A DNA stretch of 64,000 nucleotides. It comes from Clostridiales bacterium Firm_14 (GTDB taxonomy: Bacteria > Bacillota > Clostridia > Saccharofermentanales > Saccharofermentanaceae). Made by a program: the position numbers and the translations under genes. The number at the start of each line of letters is the position of its first letter. The stretch's first letter is position 1. The DNA lies in NCBI GenBank assembly GCA_001604135.1, contig LVAT01000005.1, positions 124,001-188,000 of the forward strand, written 5' to 3'. Positions 51,973 through 60,037 of this stretch are shown piece by piece. The notes under the pieces are model-generated. The model was not told the origin of the DNA. It was given only the letters and a program-made list of their open reading frames with translations, and made no database searches.

Positions 51973-52479
51973 ATGGCTGATGGCAAAGTTTTGGTAGTAA
52001 TGGGTTCCGATTCAGATTTCCCTGTAATGGAAGGTTGTTTTAAGATGCTGAACAAGTTCGGCGTAGAGTTTAAGGCAACGGTTGCCTCAGCACACAGAAC
52101 ACCTGACAAAGCAATGGCACTTGCCAGAGGCGCAGAGGCAGAGGGCTTTAAGGTCATCATCGCTGCTGCAGGCCTTGCAGCTCACTTGGGCGGCGTTCTG
52201 GCTGCCAACACAGCACTCCCCGTAATCGGTGTACCTTGCAAAGGCGGCGCTCTCGCAGGTGTTGATGCTCTTTATGCAACTGTTCAGATGCCTACGGGCA
52301 TTCCGGTAGCTACGGTTGCGATAGACGGCGGCTCCAATGCGGCTATCCTCGCATGCCAGATGCTCGCCATCTCTGATCCTGAACTTATGCAGAAGATCAA
52401 GGATTACAAGGCAGGCCTCGCTTCATCGGTTGAGGAGAGAGATGCCAGACTTCAGCAGAAGATCGCCGAGATGAATTAA
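51973..52479 (+). CDS. purE: N5-carboxyaminoimidazole ribonucleotide mutase
   Basis: 168 residues. GSDSDFPVMEGCFKML, SAHRTPDKAM, IAAAGLAAHLGGVLAA and PTGIPVATVAIDGGSNAA are the class I PurE sequence, with active-site Ser and the His of SAHR. It starts the purine cluster purE-purF-purN-PurO-AICAR transformylase. The RBS is GGCAGG, moderate. Confidence 0.95.
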   Translation: MADGKVLVVMGSDSDFPVMEGCFKMLNKFGVEFKATVASAHRTPDKAMALARGAEAEGFKVIIAAAGLAAHLGGVLAANTALPVIGVPCKGGALAGVDALYATVQMPTGIPVATVAIDGGSNAAILACQMLAISDPELMQKIKDYKAGLASSVEERDARLQQKIAEMN

Positions 52480-52537
52480 TCGATACTGAGAAATCATTAT
52501 CTATAGAACAATTTGAGAAAAGGACGGCTATAAGCAG

Positions 52538-53944
52538 ATGAGTGGAGTTTTCGGATGTTATGACATCAAAGGAAGCAAACAGGACGTAACGAGAGATACT
52601 TACTATGGTATTTTCTCTCTTCAGCACAGGGGACAGGAGTCATGCGGTATCGCAGTAAATGACGACGGTTCGTTCCTCGTACACAAGGCAGCAGGCCTTG
52701 TTACCGATGTTTTCGATGAGGTTACACTATCCGCACTCGCAGGAACATGCGCGATCGGACATGCAAGAGGCGGCTCTCCCAGAGAGAACGGCACAGATGC
52801 CATCCAGCCTATCTCCATTAAGTCTAGAGTTGGCAATATCGCCCTTACTTCTGATTCTGTAATCATGAACGCTAACAAGATCAGAGATGAACTCAAGGAT
52901 CAGGGCGCTATCTTCCAGACAAATACAGATTCTGAGATCATCCTCTCACTCTTCTCAAGAAACAGGATCAGAACAGAGGACTGCGAGCACGCAATCCTTG
53001 AGACAATGAAGGAGATCCACGGCGTTTATTCCATGATCTTCATGACTGAGGACAAGCTCATCGGCGTAAGAGATCCTTACGGAATCAGACCTTTGATCCT
53101 AGGAAAGCTCGGTGACAAGTATTATATCTCTTCTGAATCCTGCGCTCTTGACGCTATCGGATGCGAGACAATAAGAGACTTCCTGCCCGGCGAGATCATC
53201 ACTATCTCCAAGGACGGCATGAGCTCCATGCTTTATAACGAAGCAACCGAGAAGAAGGATGCTAAGGTCTGCGTTTTCGAATACGTATATGTCGCAAGAC
53301 CTGACTCCGTCATAGACAAGATGTCCATCTTCGATTCAAGATACAGAGTAGGCATGGCCCTCGCGAAAGAAAGCCCTGCAGACGTTGATCTCGTAATCGG
53401 CGCTCCTGACTCCGGTAATGCTGCAGCAGAAGGCTTCGCAGCAGGCATGGGAATCCAGTACGGTGCAGGCCTTTTGAAGAACAGATACGTAGGCAGAACA
53501 TTCATCAAGAGCACACAGCAGCAGAGAGAACTCGCCGTAAGAATGAAGTTCGCAGCTCTTAAGACAGCTATCAAGGGCAAGAAGATTGCAATCGTTGACG
53601 ACTCACTCGTAAGAGGTACCACAACAAAGCACATCATCTCTTTCCTCCGCGAGAACGGAGCTTCCGAAGTACACGTAAGACTCGCTTCTCCTCCGGTTAA
53701 GTTCGGCTGCTGCTATGGCGTTAACGCTTCTTCAGAGACAGAGCTTCCCGCTAGCACAAAGACGGTAGAAGAGATCCGCGACATGATCGGTGCTGATTCA
53801 CTTGCATACATCAGCCTTGAGTCCTTGAGAGCATCTCTTAACACCATTGACTGCGATGTATGCTCTGCTTGCTTCGACGGCAACTTCATCGCAGGCAAGC
53901 CTGAGGATGATGAAGAGACAATCCATAAAATTAAATATAATTAA
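52538..53944 (+). CDS. purF: Amidophosphoribosyltransferase with altered glutaminase site
   Basis: 468 residues. The C-terminal half is a complete PRTase: IAIVDDSLVRGTTTKHI is the PRPP loop, and GAPDSGNAAAEGFA and KNRYVGRTFI match PurF. The N-terminal half has the class II amidotransferase layout (YGIFSLQHRGQESCGIAV) but the catalytic Cys is replaced: the protein begins MSGVFG where active PurF reads CGVFG after processing. The oxyanion-hole NG is Asp-Ser (TSDSVI), and RYxTAG is RGGSPREN. So the glutaminase may be inactive, or an N-terminal Ser may serve. The AAAAGGA site is 13 bases upstream. Confidence 0.9.
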   Translation: MSGVFGCYDIKGSKQDVTRDTYYGIFSLQHRGQESCGIAVNDDGSFLVHKAAGLVTDVFDEVTLSALAGTCAIGHARGGSPRENGTDAIQPISIKSRVGNIALTSDSVIMNANKIRDELKDQGAIFQTNTDSEIILSLFSRNRIRTEDCEHAILETMKEIHGVYSMIFMTEDKLIGVRDPYGIRPLILGKLGDKYYISSESCALDAIGCETIRDFLPGEIITISKDGMSSMLYNEATEKKDAKVCVFEYVYVARPDSVIDKMSIFDSRYRVGMALAKESPADVDLVIGAPDSGNAAAEGFAAGMGIQYGAGLLKNRYVGRTFIKSTQQQRELAVRMKFAALKTAIKGKKIAIVDDSLVRGTTTKHIISFLRENGASEVHVRLASPPVKFGCCYGVNASSETELPASTKTVEEIRDMIGADSLAYISLESLRASLNTIDCDVCSACFDGNFIAGKPEDDEETIHKIKYN

Positions 53945-53950
53945 TGTCTC

Positions 53951-54003
53951 GCCCGCTTAAGGCTTCCGCGCGGACTAAAGTCCGCTTGTGCAGAAAAGCG
54001 GGC
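53951..54003 (+). ncRNA. Structured purF-purN intergenic element (candidate)
   Basis: GCCCGCTT (53951-53958) pairs perfectly with AAGCGGGC (53996-54003). Inside it GCGGAC (53970-53975) pairs with GTCCGC (53980-53985) around a TAAA loop. No T-run follows, so it is not a plain terminator. It is not recognised as a purine riboswitch. Whether it is a functional RNA is unproven. Confidence 0.4.
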
Positions 54004-54053
54004 TCTACATAATTATATTTCCGAAAAACATAGAACTACAGGAGACGGGTTTA

Positions 54054-54674
54054 ATGAAGATTGCAGTGTTCGTTTCAGGTGGCGGAACAAACCTCCAGGC
54101 GATTATCGACAATACAAAAGACGGTATCTTAAAGGATATTGAGATCGTACTTGTACTGTCATCTTCAAAGGGTGCTTATGCGCTCGAGAGAGCTGCAAAT
54201 AACGGCATTAAGTCTGTCGTAGTTTCCAAAAAAGACTTTGATTCCATAGAAAGCTGGGACGAGGCTGTCGTTAAGGCAGTTGACGAGTCCGGTGCAGAGC
54301 TTATCGTTCTTGCCGGATACCTGTCTCTTATGGGACCTAAGGTCGTAGCCAAGTATTCCAACCGCATAATCAATATCCATCCGGCTCTCATTCCTTCGTT
54401 CTGCGGCGCAGGCATGTACGGAATAAGACCGCACCAGGCTGCTCTTGCAAAGGGCGTTAAGGTGTCCGGTGCGACGGTCCACTTCGTAAATGAGAATTAC
54501 GATGAGGGTCCGATCCTTCTGCAGAAGGCGGTAGACGTCCTTCCGGACGATACTCCCGAGACTTTGCAGAGAAGGATCATGGAACAGTGCGAGTGGAAGA
54601 TCCTTCCCCAGGCAATAAGACTTATCGCTGACGGCAAGGTCGAGATAAAGAACAACATCTGTTATATCAAATGA
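54054..54674 (+). CDS. purN: Phosphoribosylglycinamide formyltransferase
   Basis: 206 residues from ATG 54054 with AGGAGA upstream; a longer reading from 53988 lacks a ribosome site. PurN uses 10-formyl-THF to formylate GAR. FVSGGGTNLQAIID (phosphate loop), VLAGYLSLMGPKVV, IINIHPALIPSFCGAGMYG (catalytic His/Asn region) and GATVHFVNENYDEGPIL are characteristic. Confidence 0.95.
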   Translation: MKIAVFVSGGGTNLQAIIDNTKDGILKDIEIVLVLSSSKGAYALERAANNGIKSVVVSKKDFDSIESWDEAVVKAVDESGAELIVLAGYLSLMGPKVVAKYSNRIINIHPALIPSFCGAGMYGIRPHQAALAKGVKVSGATVHFVNENYDEGPILLQKAVDVLPDDTPETLQRRIMEQCEWKILPQAIRLIADGKVEIKNNICYIK

Positions 54675-54702
54675 ATCAGTTATTAAATTTTGGAGGTGCT
54701 AT

Positions 54703-55416
54703 ATGATCACACAGAACTTGGGCAAGATCTTAAAAGAAAATGCTTATCCCGGAAGAGGAATCGTAATCGGTAAGTCCGACGACGGTAAGTATGCGGTTAC
54801 TGCTTACTTCATCATGGGCAGAAGCGTTAACTCTAGAAACAGAGTATTTACTGCCACTGAAGACGGAATCAAGACAGAGGCTTTTGATCCTTCGCTTCTT
54901 ACAGATCCGCACCTCATCATCTATTCACCCGTAAGAGTTCTTGGCAACAAGACGATCGTTACTAACGGTGACCAGACTGATACTATCTATGAGCTCATGG
55001 ACAAGCAGATGACTTTCGAGCAGTCCTTGAGAGGCAGAGAGTTCGAAGACGACGCTCCGAACTATACTCCCAGAATTTCCGGAATCATGCACGTAGAGAA
55101 CGGCACATATAACTTCGCAATGTCCATCCTTAAGAGCGATGACGGTGATCCGGCTTCCTGCGAGCGCCACACATTCACATACACAAATCCCAAGGCAGGC
55201 ATCGGCAGATTCATCCACACATATATGGGTGACGGCAGCCCGCTCCCGTCTTTCGAAGGCGAGCCTGAGAAGGTAGAGCTCTCAGGTGATATCGATACTT
55301 TCACAAACGAAGTATGGACAAGCCTCAACGAGGACAACAAGGTATCTCTTTTCGTACGCTACATCGACATCGAGACAGGCGCAGCAGAGACCCGAATCGT
55401 AAACAAGAACGTTTAA
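54703..55416 (+). CDS. purO: IMP cyclohydrolase, PurO-like (archaeal type)
   Basis: 237 residues. YPGRGIVIGKSDDGKYAV, YFIMGRSVNSRNRVF and FIHTYMGDGSPLPSF match the PurO-type IMP cyclohydrolase (PF07826 from memory), the archaeal alternative to the PurH cyclohydrolase domain. It closes the ring of FAICAR to IMP. The next gene encodes the transformylase step as a separate protein, so the two steps of bifunctional PurH are split. RBS GGAGG. Annotation is by memory of the family, moderately firm. Confidence 0.8.
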   Translation: MITQNLGKILKENAYPGRGIVIGKSDDGKYAVTAYFIMGRSVNSRNRVFTATEDGIKTEAFDPSLLTDPHLIIYSPVRVLGNKTIVTNGDQTDTIYELMDKQMTFEQSLRGREFEDDAPNYTPRISGIMHVENGTYNFAMSILKSDDGDPASCERHTFTYTNPKAGIGRFIHTYMGDGSPLPSFEGEPEKVELSGDIDTFTNEVWTSLNEDNKVSLFVRYIDIETGAAETRIVNKNV

Positions 55417-55444
55417 TCAATGAATCAGTAAAAGGAGAATGACA

Positions 55445-56626
55445 ATGTCTAACGAGATGCAACTCAAGTACGGATGCAATCCTAACCAGAAGCCTTCCAG
55501 GATCTTCATGAAAGACGGTTCTGAGCTTCCCATCACAGTATTGAACGGCAAGCCGGGTTATATCAACCTTCTGGACGCTTTCAACGGCTGGCAGCTTGTT
55601 AAGGAACTTAAGGAAGCAACAGGTCTTCCCGCAGCTACATCTTTCAAGCATGTTTCACCTGCAGGCGCTGCAGTAGGCAAGCCCCTCTCTGAGACAGAAG
55701 CAAAGATCTACTTCGTAGACGACCTTGGTGAGCTTTCTCCCATCGCTTGCGCTTACGCAAGAGCAAGAGGCGCTGACAGAATGTCTTCTTACGGTGACTT
55801 CACGGCTCTTTCCGATACATGCGACGCCATTACGGCTACAATGCTCGCAAGAGAAGTTTCTGACGGCATCATCGCTCCCGATTACACAGAAGAAGCTCTT
55901 GAGATCCTTAAGACAAAGAGAAAGGGAACATATAACGTAATCAAGATCGACGCTTCCTATAAGCCCGCTCCGATCGAGACAAAGGATGTCTTCGGCGTTA
56001 CTTTCGAGCAGGGAAGAAACGAGTTCGAGATCAACCATGCTCTCTTGGACAACATCGTTACTGACAACAAGGACATCCCTGAGGACAAGAAGATCGACCT
56101 CTTGATCTCTCTTATCACTCTTAAGTACACACAGTCCAACTCCGTCTGCTACGTTAAGGACGGCCAGGCTATCGGTATCGGTGCAGGCCAGCAGTCCAGA
56201 ATCCACTGCACAAGACTCGCAGGTCAGAAGGCTGATAACTGGTGGCTCAGACAGAGCCCTCAGGTATTAGGTCTCCAGTTCGTTGACGACATCAGAAGAC
56301 CTGACAGAGACAACGCCATCGACGTTTACATCTCTGACGAGTATGAGGATGTTCTCGCAGAAGGCACATGGCAGAACATCTTCAAGGTTAAGCCTGCTGT
56401 ATTCACAAGAGAAGAGAAGAAGGCTTGGCTCGCAAAGAACGACAATGTAGCTCTTGGTTCAGACGCATTCTTCCCCTTCGGCGACAATATCGAGCGTGCT
56501 CACAAGAGCGGCGTTAAGTACATCGCTGAACCCGGCGGATCCATCCGTGACGACCATGTCATCATGACATGCAATAAATACGGCATTGCAATGGCATTCA
56601 CGGGCATGAGATTGTTCCATCATTAA
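55445..56626 (+). CDS. Stand-alone AICAR formyltransferase
   Basis: 393 residues from ATG 55445 (AAAGGAG seven bases upstream). Resembles the C-terminal AICAR transformylase part of PurH: MQLKYGCNPNQKPSR, ATSFKHVSPAGAAVG, YTQSNSVCYVKDGQAIGIGAGQQSR and ALGSDAFFPFGDN are the conserved segments, including the Lys-His pair. There is no IMP cyclohydrolase domain; that activity is supplied by the PurO-like protein upstream. A terminator follows. Confidence 0.92.
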   Translation: MSNEMQLKYGCNPNQKPSRIFMKDGSELPITVLNGKPGYINLLDAFNGWQLVKELKEATGLPAATSFKHVSPAGAAVGKPLSETEAKIYFVDDLGELSPIACAYARARGADRMSSYGDFTALSDTCDAITATMLAREVSDGIIAPDYTEEALEILKTKRKGTYNVIKIDASYKPAPIETKDVFGVTFEQGRNEFEINHALLDNIVTDNKDIPEDKKIDLLISLITLKYTQSNSVCYVKDGQAIGIGAGQQSRIHCTRLAGQKADNWWLRQSPQVLGLQFVDDIRRPDRDNAIDVYISDEYEDVLAEGTWQNIFKVKPAVFTREEKKAWLAKNDNVALGSDAFFPFGDNIERAHKSGVKYIAEPGGSIRDDHVIMTCNKYGIAMAFTGMRLFHH

Positions 56627-56641
56627 TATTGATTTACACTA

Positions 56642-56673
56642 GGGCTGTCTCTTATGAGGCAGCCCTTTTTTTA
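56642..56673 (+). terminator. Intrinsic terminator of the purine cluster
   Basis: GGGCTGTCTC (56642-56651), loop TTAT, GAGGCAGCCC (56656-56665), then a T-run. Nearly the same stem as the terminators after ilvE and the SPFH gene. Confidence 0.92.
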
Positions 56674-56688
56674 TTTTGGGAGGTAAAC

Positions 56689-57246
56689 ATGGAAGACGAT
56701 AAGAAGATCACTGAAGAGAACAAGGCTCTTGAGCCCATAAACGCGAAAACAGAACCTGCCCCTGTGCAGGAAAAGCCGGCAGAGCCTGCACCCGGACCTG
56801 TAAACGACACTCCTGATAAGACGGTCAAAGCCGGAAAGACCGGCGGCCCCACAGAGACGGAGCTCCTTTCAGAACTCGTCAAGCTTCAGAAGAAAACAGC
56901 AAAGAGAACAGGTGTAGTAGCATTCTCAATGATCGTCATTGCCGCTGTTGTCCTCGCTTCAGCCGTCTTGATCGTACCTAAGGTCATGACGACCCTCTCA
57001 GCCGCTGAGACGACTCTAGAGCAGGCTACCACGCTTATGGGTGACGTTAAGAACTCGCTTGACGGCATGAACAAGATGATCTCCAATGTTGATACTGTCC
57101 TGACCGACAACACAGAAGCAATGTCTGACGCCATCAAGAAGATAGGCGATATCGACATCGACGGACTTAATGACTCGATCAAGAAGCTCAACAGCGCCGT
57201 CGACAGCCTGAAAAAGATCGTTTCGCCTTATTCCAGAGGGCAGTAA
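56689..57246 (+). CDS. Single-pass membrane protein with coiled-coil-like C-terminus
   Basis: 185 residues from ATG 56689 (GGGAGG upstream); a longer reading would run through the terminator. Polar Pro/Glu/Lys N-terminus (1-75), one helix (about 84-106), then about 80 residues of Leu/Met/Thr heptad-like sequence such as LEQATTLMGDVKNSLDGMNKM. It resembles generic DUF-type proteins near cell-envelope genes but I recognise no family. Function unknown. It begins close after the purine terminator. Confidence 0.65.
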   Translation: MEDDKKITEENKALEPINAKTEPAPVQEKPAEPAPGPVNDTPDKTVKAGKTGGPTETELLSELVKLQKKTAKRTGVVAFSMIVIAAVVLASAVLIVPKVMTTLSAAETTLEQATTLMGDVKNSLDGMNKMISNVDTVLTDNTEAMSDAIKKIGDIDIDGLNDSIKKLNSAVDSLKKIVSPYSRGQ

Positions 57247-57320
57247 GAAAGCCGTACGGGTTAACCTGACTGTACAAAAAATAAAACACCCCACCGTTCG
57301 AGGTAATTCCTCTATCGGAA

Positions 57321-57398
57321 CAGAAATAAAATAAACCGTGTACGAGTTAATTGCGGTAGCAATTACTGTTAGAAGTACACGGTTTACTTTTATTTCTG
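57321..57398. repeat. 78-bp interrupted palindrome abutting tRNA-Thr
   Basis: Arms at 57321-57343 and 57375-57398 are inverted copies with a one-base indel (CAGAAATAAAA-TAAACCGTGTAC against its complement). Inside lies a 7-bp stem TAATTGC-GGTA-GCAATTA (57348-57365). The right arm ends at the CCA end of the tRNA. On the minus strand it can act as the tRNA terminator; its length exceeds a normal one. Confidence 0.85.
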
Positions 57399-57471
57399 GA
57401 GCCAAAGGCGGGAATCGAACCCGCGACCTATTCATTACGAGTGAATTGCTCTACCCCTGAGCCACTTTGGC
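57397..57471 (-). tRNA. trnT: tRNA-Thr (anticodon CGT)
   Basis: 75 bases with encoded CCA. Acceptor GCCAAAG/CTTTGGC, a D-arm GCTC...GAGC, an anticodon stem ATTCA/TGAAT with loop CTCGTAA (anticodon CGT, reading ACG), and a T-arm GCGGGTTCGATTCCCGC. All four stems pair. The flanking hairpin (57321-57398) lies at the 3' side. Confidence 0.95.
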
Positions 57472-57541
57472 GTGCCATAAAAATATACCTATTTGGGAGT
57501 TAAGTGTCAAGTGAAAGAAAGGCAAGTAAACGGCATAAGAA

Positions 57542-57550
57542 TGATATAAT
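57542..57550 (+). promoter_or_regulatory. Extended -10 promoter of the lipoprotein gene
   Basis: TGATATAAT lies 23 bases before the GTG start at 57573, with the GGAGG site between. Confidence 0.5.
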
Positions 57551-57572
57551 TGATTTATCGGAGGAAAAACAG

Positions 57573-58958
57573 GTGAAAACGCTTAAGTTCTTTAGTAAAG
57601 CAGTCAGTATGGTTTTGTGTCTGTCATTGGCGGGCGCGCTGTTTACGGGCTGCAAAAAGAATGATGATTCTTTCCCTTCGATCTTTTCCGAGCGTGAAGA
57701 AACCGTTCCTTCCGAAGAAACTGATCAGACTACTGATGTTAATACCGGCGGCGAGATCCGCCAGCTTGAAGTGGCGCTTCCTTATTCGGATCTTACGATC
57801 CAATATCTTGCGGCAATGCTCTATTGCAAGAATAACGGCCTTTGGGACAGCCAGGAGACCGGACTTACGGTCAGCACGGAATCGTTGTCTTCAGTGGCTT
57901 CCAATTATGTCGTCACCAATATCGGATGCGGCAGTACGGGCGTTAACCTTGATACGGTAAAGGCATGGAAGAGTTCAGGAAAGTCACCGGATCTGTACCT
58001 CGCTCAGGACAGTTCCAGCATCTACAAAGCAGGATACGCTGAGACTCTCAACGATTATCTGGCTGACAGCAAGTATCTTAATGCGCAGCAGGTTTATTCC
58101 GGCGCTCTTACGGCTGATTCCGAAGACGGTATATTCTTTGCCGTTCCTCATTTCTGTTCTGCCAAGATCGTAATGGGAAATACCGAGTATATTCCGGCAG
58201 GCACAGGAAAGCTTCAGACTAAGAATACGACGGAAAACCTTCAGACTTATCTCGAAGCGATCAGAAAAGAACACAGAAACGTTGCAGGCTTTGCTTCTGC
58301 ATATGAGCTTATTCCTTATCTGGGTTCTGCATTCAATAACGATATTCCGACCTCTTATATGGTCTGCGATGAATATTACAATGACAAGATAGCTGCCAGG
58401 GAAGTTATCAATGAGGCGGCATCTTATGTCAGAGGCCTCTATCAGGCTTCACTGGCCCAGGACCAGATAGGCGGAGCAGATCCTATCTATTCCAGAAAGG
58501 CTGCTTTGTGGGTCGATTCATCGGCGAATATAAGGGCTTGGGCAGACTATTATCCGGGAAGCTTATATCTTTTGCATTTGCCTTGCAATGATGCAACTAA
58601 TGTCGGCGTTCCTTATATCAGCACTTATTCTTTGTGTGTGGCAAAAGATTCGGAAAGCAAGGATTTTGCTTCTGAGTTTGCGGCATTCATTTCTTTCGAT
58701 CCTGATGCGCAGCTCCTTATCTACAGGCTTGAAGACATGACGGGCCTTATGCCTCTCACGAGAAATGATGCGGTATGGGAACTTATTTCAGCAAATGAGA
58801 TATTCGGACATCTGGCTGCAGATTTCCATCAGACGATGGATAATGCGGTTTACTGTCCGGATTCTTTTGACAGCAAGGTCTTCTCTAAGACCAATGAGTA
58901 CACGGCAGAATATGTAAAGCAGAATGATGAGTTTGATCCGGAGAAATGCTATGGCTGA
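57573..58958 (+). CDS. Solute-binding-like lipoprotein
   Basis: About 461 residues from GTG 57573 (GGAGG eight bases upstream); a longer reading from 57504 would include the promoter. Signal peptide MKTLKFFSKAVSMVLCLSL ending in lipobox LFTGC, a short acidic spacer and a domain of about 400 residues. DLYLAQDSSSIYKAGYAETL, AVPHFCSAKIVMG and RKAALWVDSSANIRAWADY resemble family 1 extracellular solute-binding proteins for sugars. No transporter genes are adjacent, and its end overlaps the alkyltransferase gene by eight bases. The binding target is unknown. Confidence 0.7.
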   Translation: MKTLKFFSKAVSMVLCLSLAGALFTGCKKNDDSFPSIFSEREETVPSEETDQTTDVNTGGEIRQLEVALPYSDLTIQYLAAMLYCKNNGLWDSQETGLTVSTESLSSVASNYVVTNIGCGSTGVNLDTVKAWKSSGKSPDLYLAQDSSSIYKAGYAETLNDYLADSKYLNAQQVYSGALTADSEDGIFFAVPHFCSAKIVMGNTEYIPAGTGKLQTKNTTENLQTYLEAIRKEHRNVAGFASAYELIPYLGSAFNNDIPTSYMVCDEYYNDKIAAREVINEAASYVRGLYQASLAQDQIGGADPIYSRKAALWVDSSANIRAWADYYPGSLYLLHLPCNDATNVGVPYISTYSLCVAKDSESKDFASEFAAFISFDPDAQLLIYRLEDMTGLMPLTRNDAVWELISANEIFGHLAADFHQTMDNAVYCPDSFDSKVFSKTNEYTAEYVKQNDEFDPEKCYG

Positions 58959-60033
58959 CAGAATTGTTCTTCGTAAGATCCTTATTTCAGACAGCTCCGA
59001 GCTTCGCAAGCGCGGCCTCATGGAGGGTACATTAAAGCTCATTGAGGATGACATCAGAGCCCTGGGAACAGGAAGCCAGGGCGAAGCGATGCTCGCGTTA
59101 AAAGATGAGGTCATCTATGCGCTGATAAAGCTTTTCAGGCCCGACCGCAGGAAGTGCAGGGCACATATAGATTTCGTTTTCACCAATGATGCCAATGCTG
59201 ATACGCAGAGCGGTGTCGTTGATGAGGTCTTGAGATATTGTTTTCTTGAAGAGTACTATCACAAGGTAACTGTAATCTGCAATCACGGAAATGAGGGCCT
59301 TGAGCGCATTCTGGTGGGCGCAGGCTTTAACCAGGAAGCCGTCTTAAGGGATGAGGTAAGGCTTAAGAACGGATTTGAGGACGCCGGCCTCTATGCGATG
59401 CTCTCTTACGAGTATCCCAGATATAATGTCTGCTTTGTGCCTTTCGAAAGGGGCGTAGCGGTCGTAACGGGCGGCATGGATTACATCGATACCGTAAAGC
59501 TCTTCCATTACGGCCAGCAGATCGAAGATCCGTTCATCATTAATGTCGCATCCAGTCTCGGCCTTCTTGATTCAAACGGCGGTCTGGTCAGGAATGACGA
59601 CGGCATATACAATCTTGATCCGGATCAGCTTAAGTATCTGCCGGGTGAGCTTGCTAAGGCATATGTCGAGCTTAAGGAATATTTCGACAGCAACAGGGCA
59701 GGCTTTGACATCAACGTTGTATTCAATACGGGAACGCCTTTCCAGAAAAAGGTATGGAATGCGCTTAATTCCATTCCTTACGGCGGCACCGCAAGCTATG
59801 AGGATATCGCGCTGAAGCTAACTGACGGAAAGCTTTCCGAGGCGCGTAAGATCACGAGAGCTGTCGGAAGCGCCTGCTCAGATAACCCTGTTGCGGTAAT
59901 AGTTCCGTGCCACAGAGTAATCGGCAAGGACGGAAGCATCGTTGGTTATTCTGCCGGTATCGATATAAAAGACTATCTGCTCTTGCATGAGAGTTTTACG
60001 GCGGTAACACCGCTCATATCCAAGGAGGTATAG
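58951..60033 (+). CDS. GNAT acetyltransferase-MGMT fusion (O6-alkylguanine methyltransferase)
   Basis: 360 residues from ATG 58951, with GGAG seven bases upstream. Residues about 1-155 look like a GNAT acetyltransferase (NHGNEGLERILVGAGFNQEAV near the acetyl-CoA site). Residues about 255-345 are an MGMT: GTPFQKKVWNALNSIPYGGT, then ITRAVGSA, then IVPCHRVIG with the methyl-acceptor Cys320. The middle (160-250) is an MGMT N-terminal-like segment. A fusion of GNAT and MGMT is unusual. The gene overlaps the lipoprotein gene by eight bases and precedes a flavin reductase. Confidence 0.85.
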   Translation: MADRIVLRKILISDSSELRKRGLMEGTLKLIEDDIRALGTGSQGEAMLALKDEVIYALIKLFRPDRRKCRAHIDFVFTNDANADTQSGVVDEVLRYCFLEEYYHKVTVICNHGNEGLERILVGAGFNQEAVLRDEVRLKNGFEDAGLYAMLSYEYPRYNVCFVPFERGVAVVTGGMDYIDTVKLFHYGQQIEDPFIINVASSLGLLDSNGGLVRNDDGIYNLDPDQLKYLPGELAKAYVELKEYFDSNRAGFDINVVFNTGTPFQKKVWNALNSIPYGGTASYEDIALKLTDGKLSEARKITRAVGSACSDNPVAVIVPCHRVIGKDGSIVGYSAGIDIKDYLLLHESFTAVTPLISKEV

Positions 60034-60037
60034 ACAA

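Noticed and set aside
53951-54003. A purine riboswitch between purF and purN
   Set aside because: The three-way junction and conserved core sequences of purine riboswitches are not seen, only nested stems.
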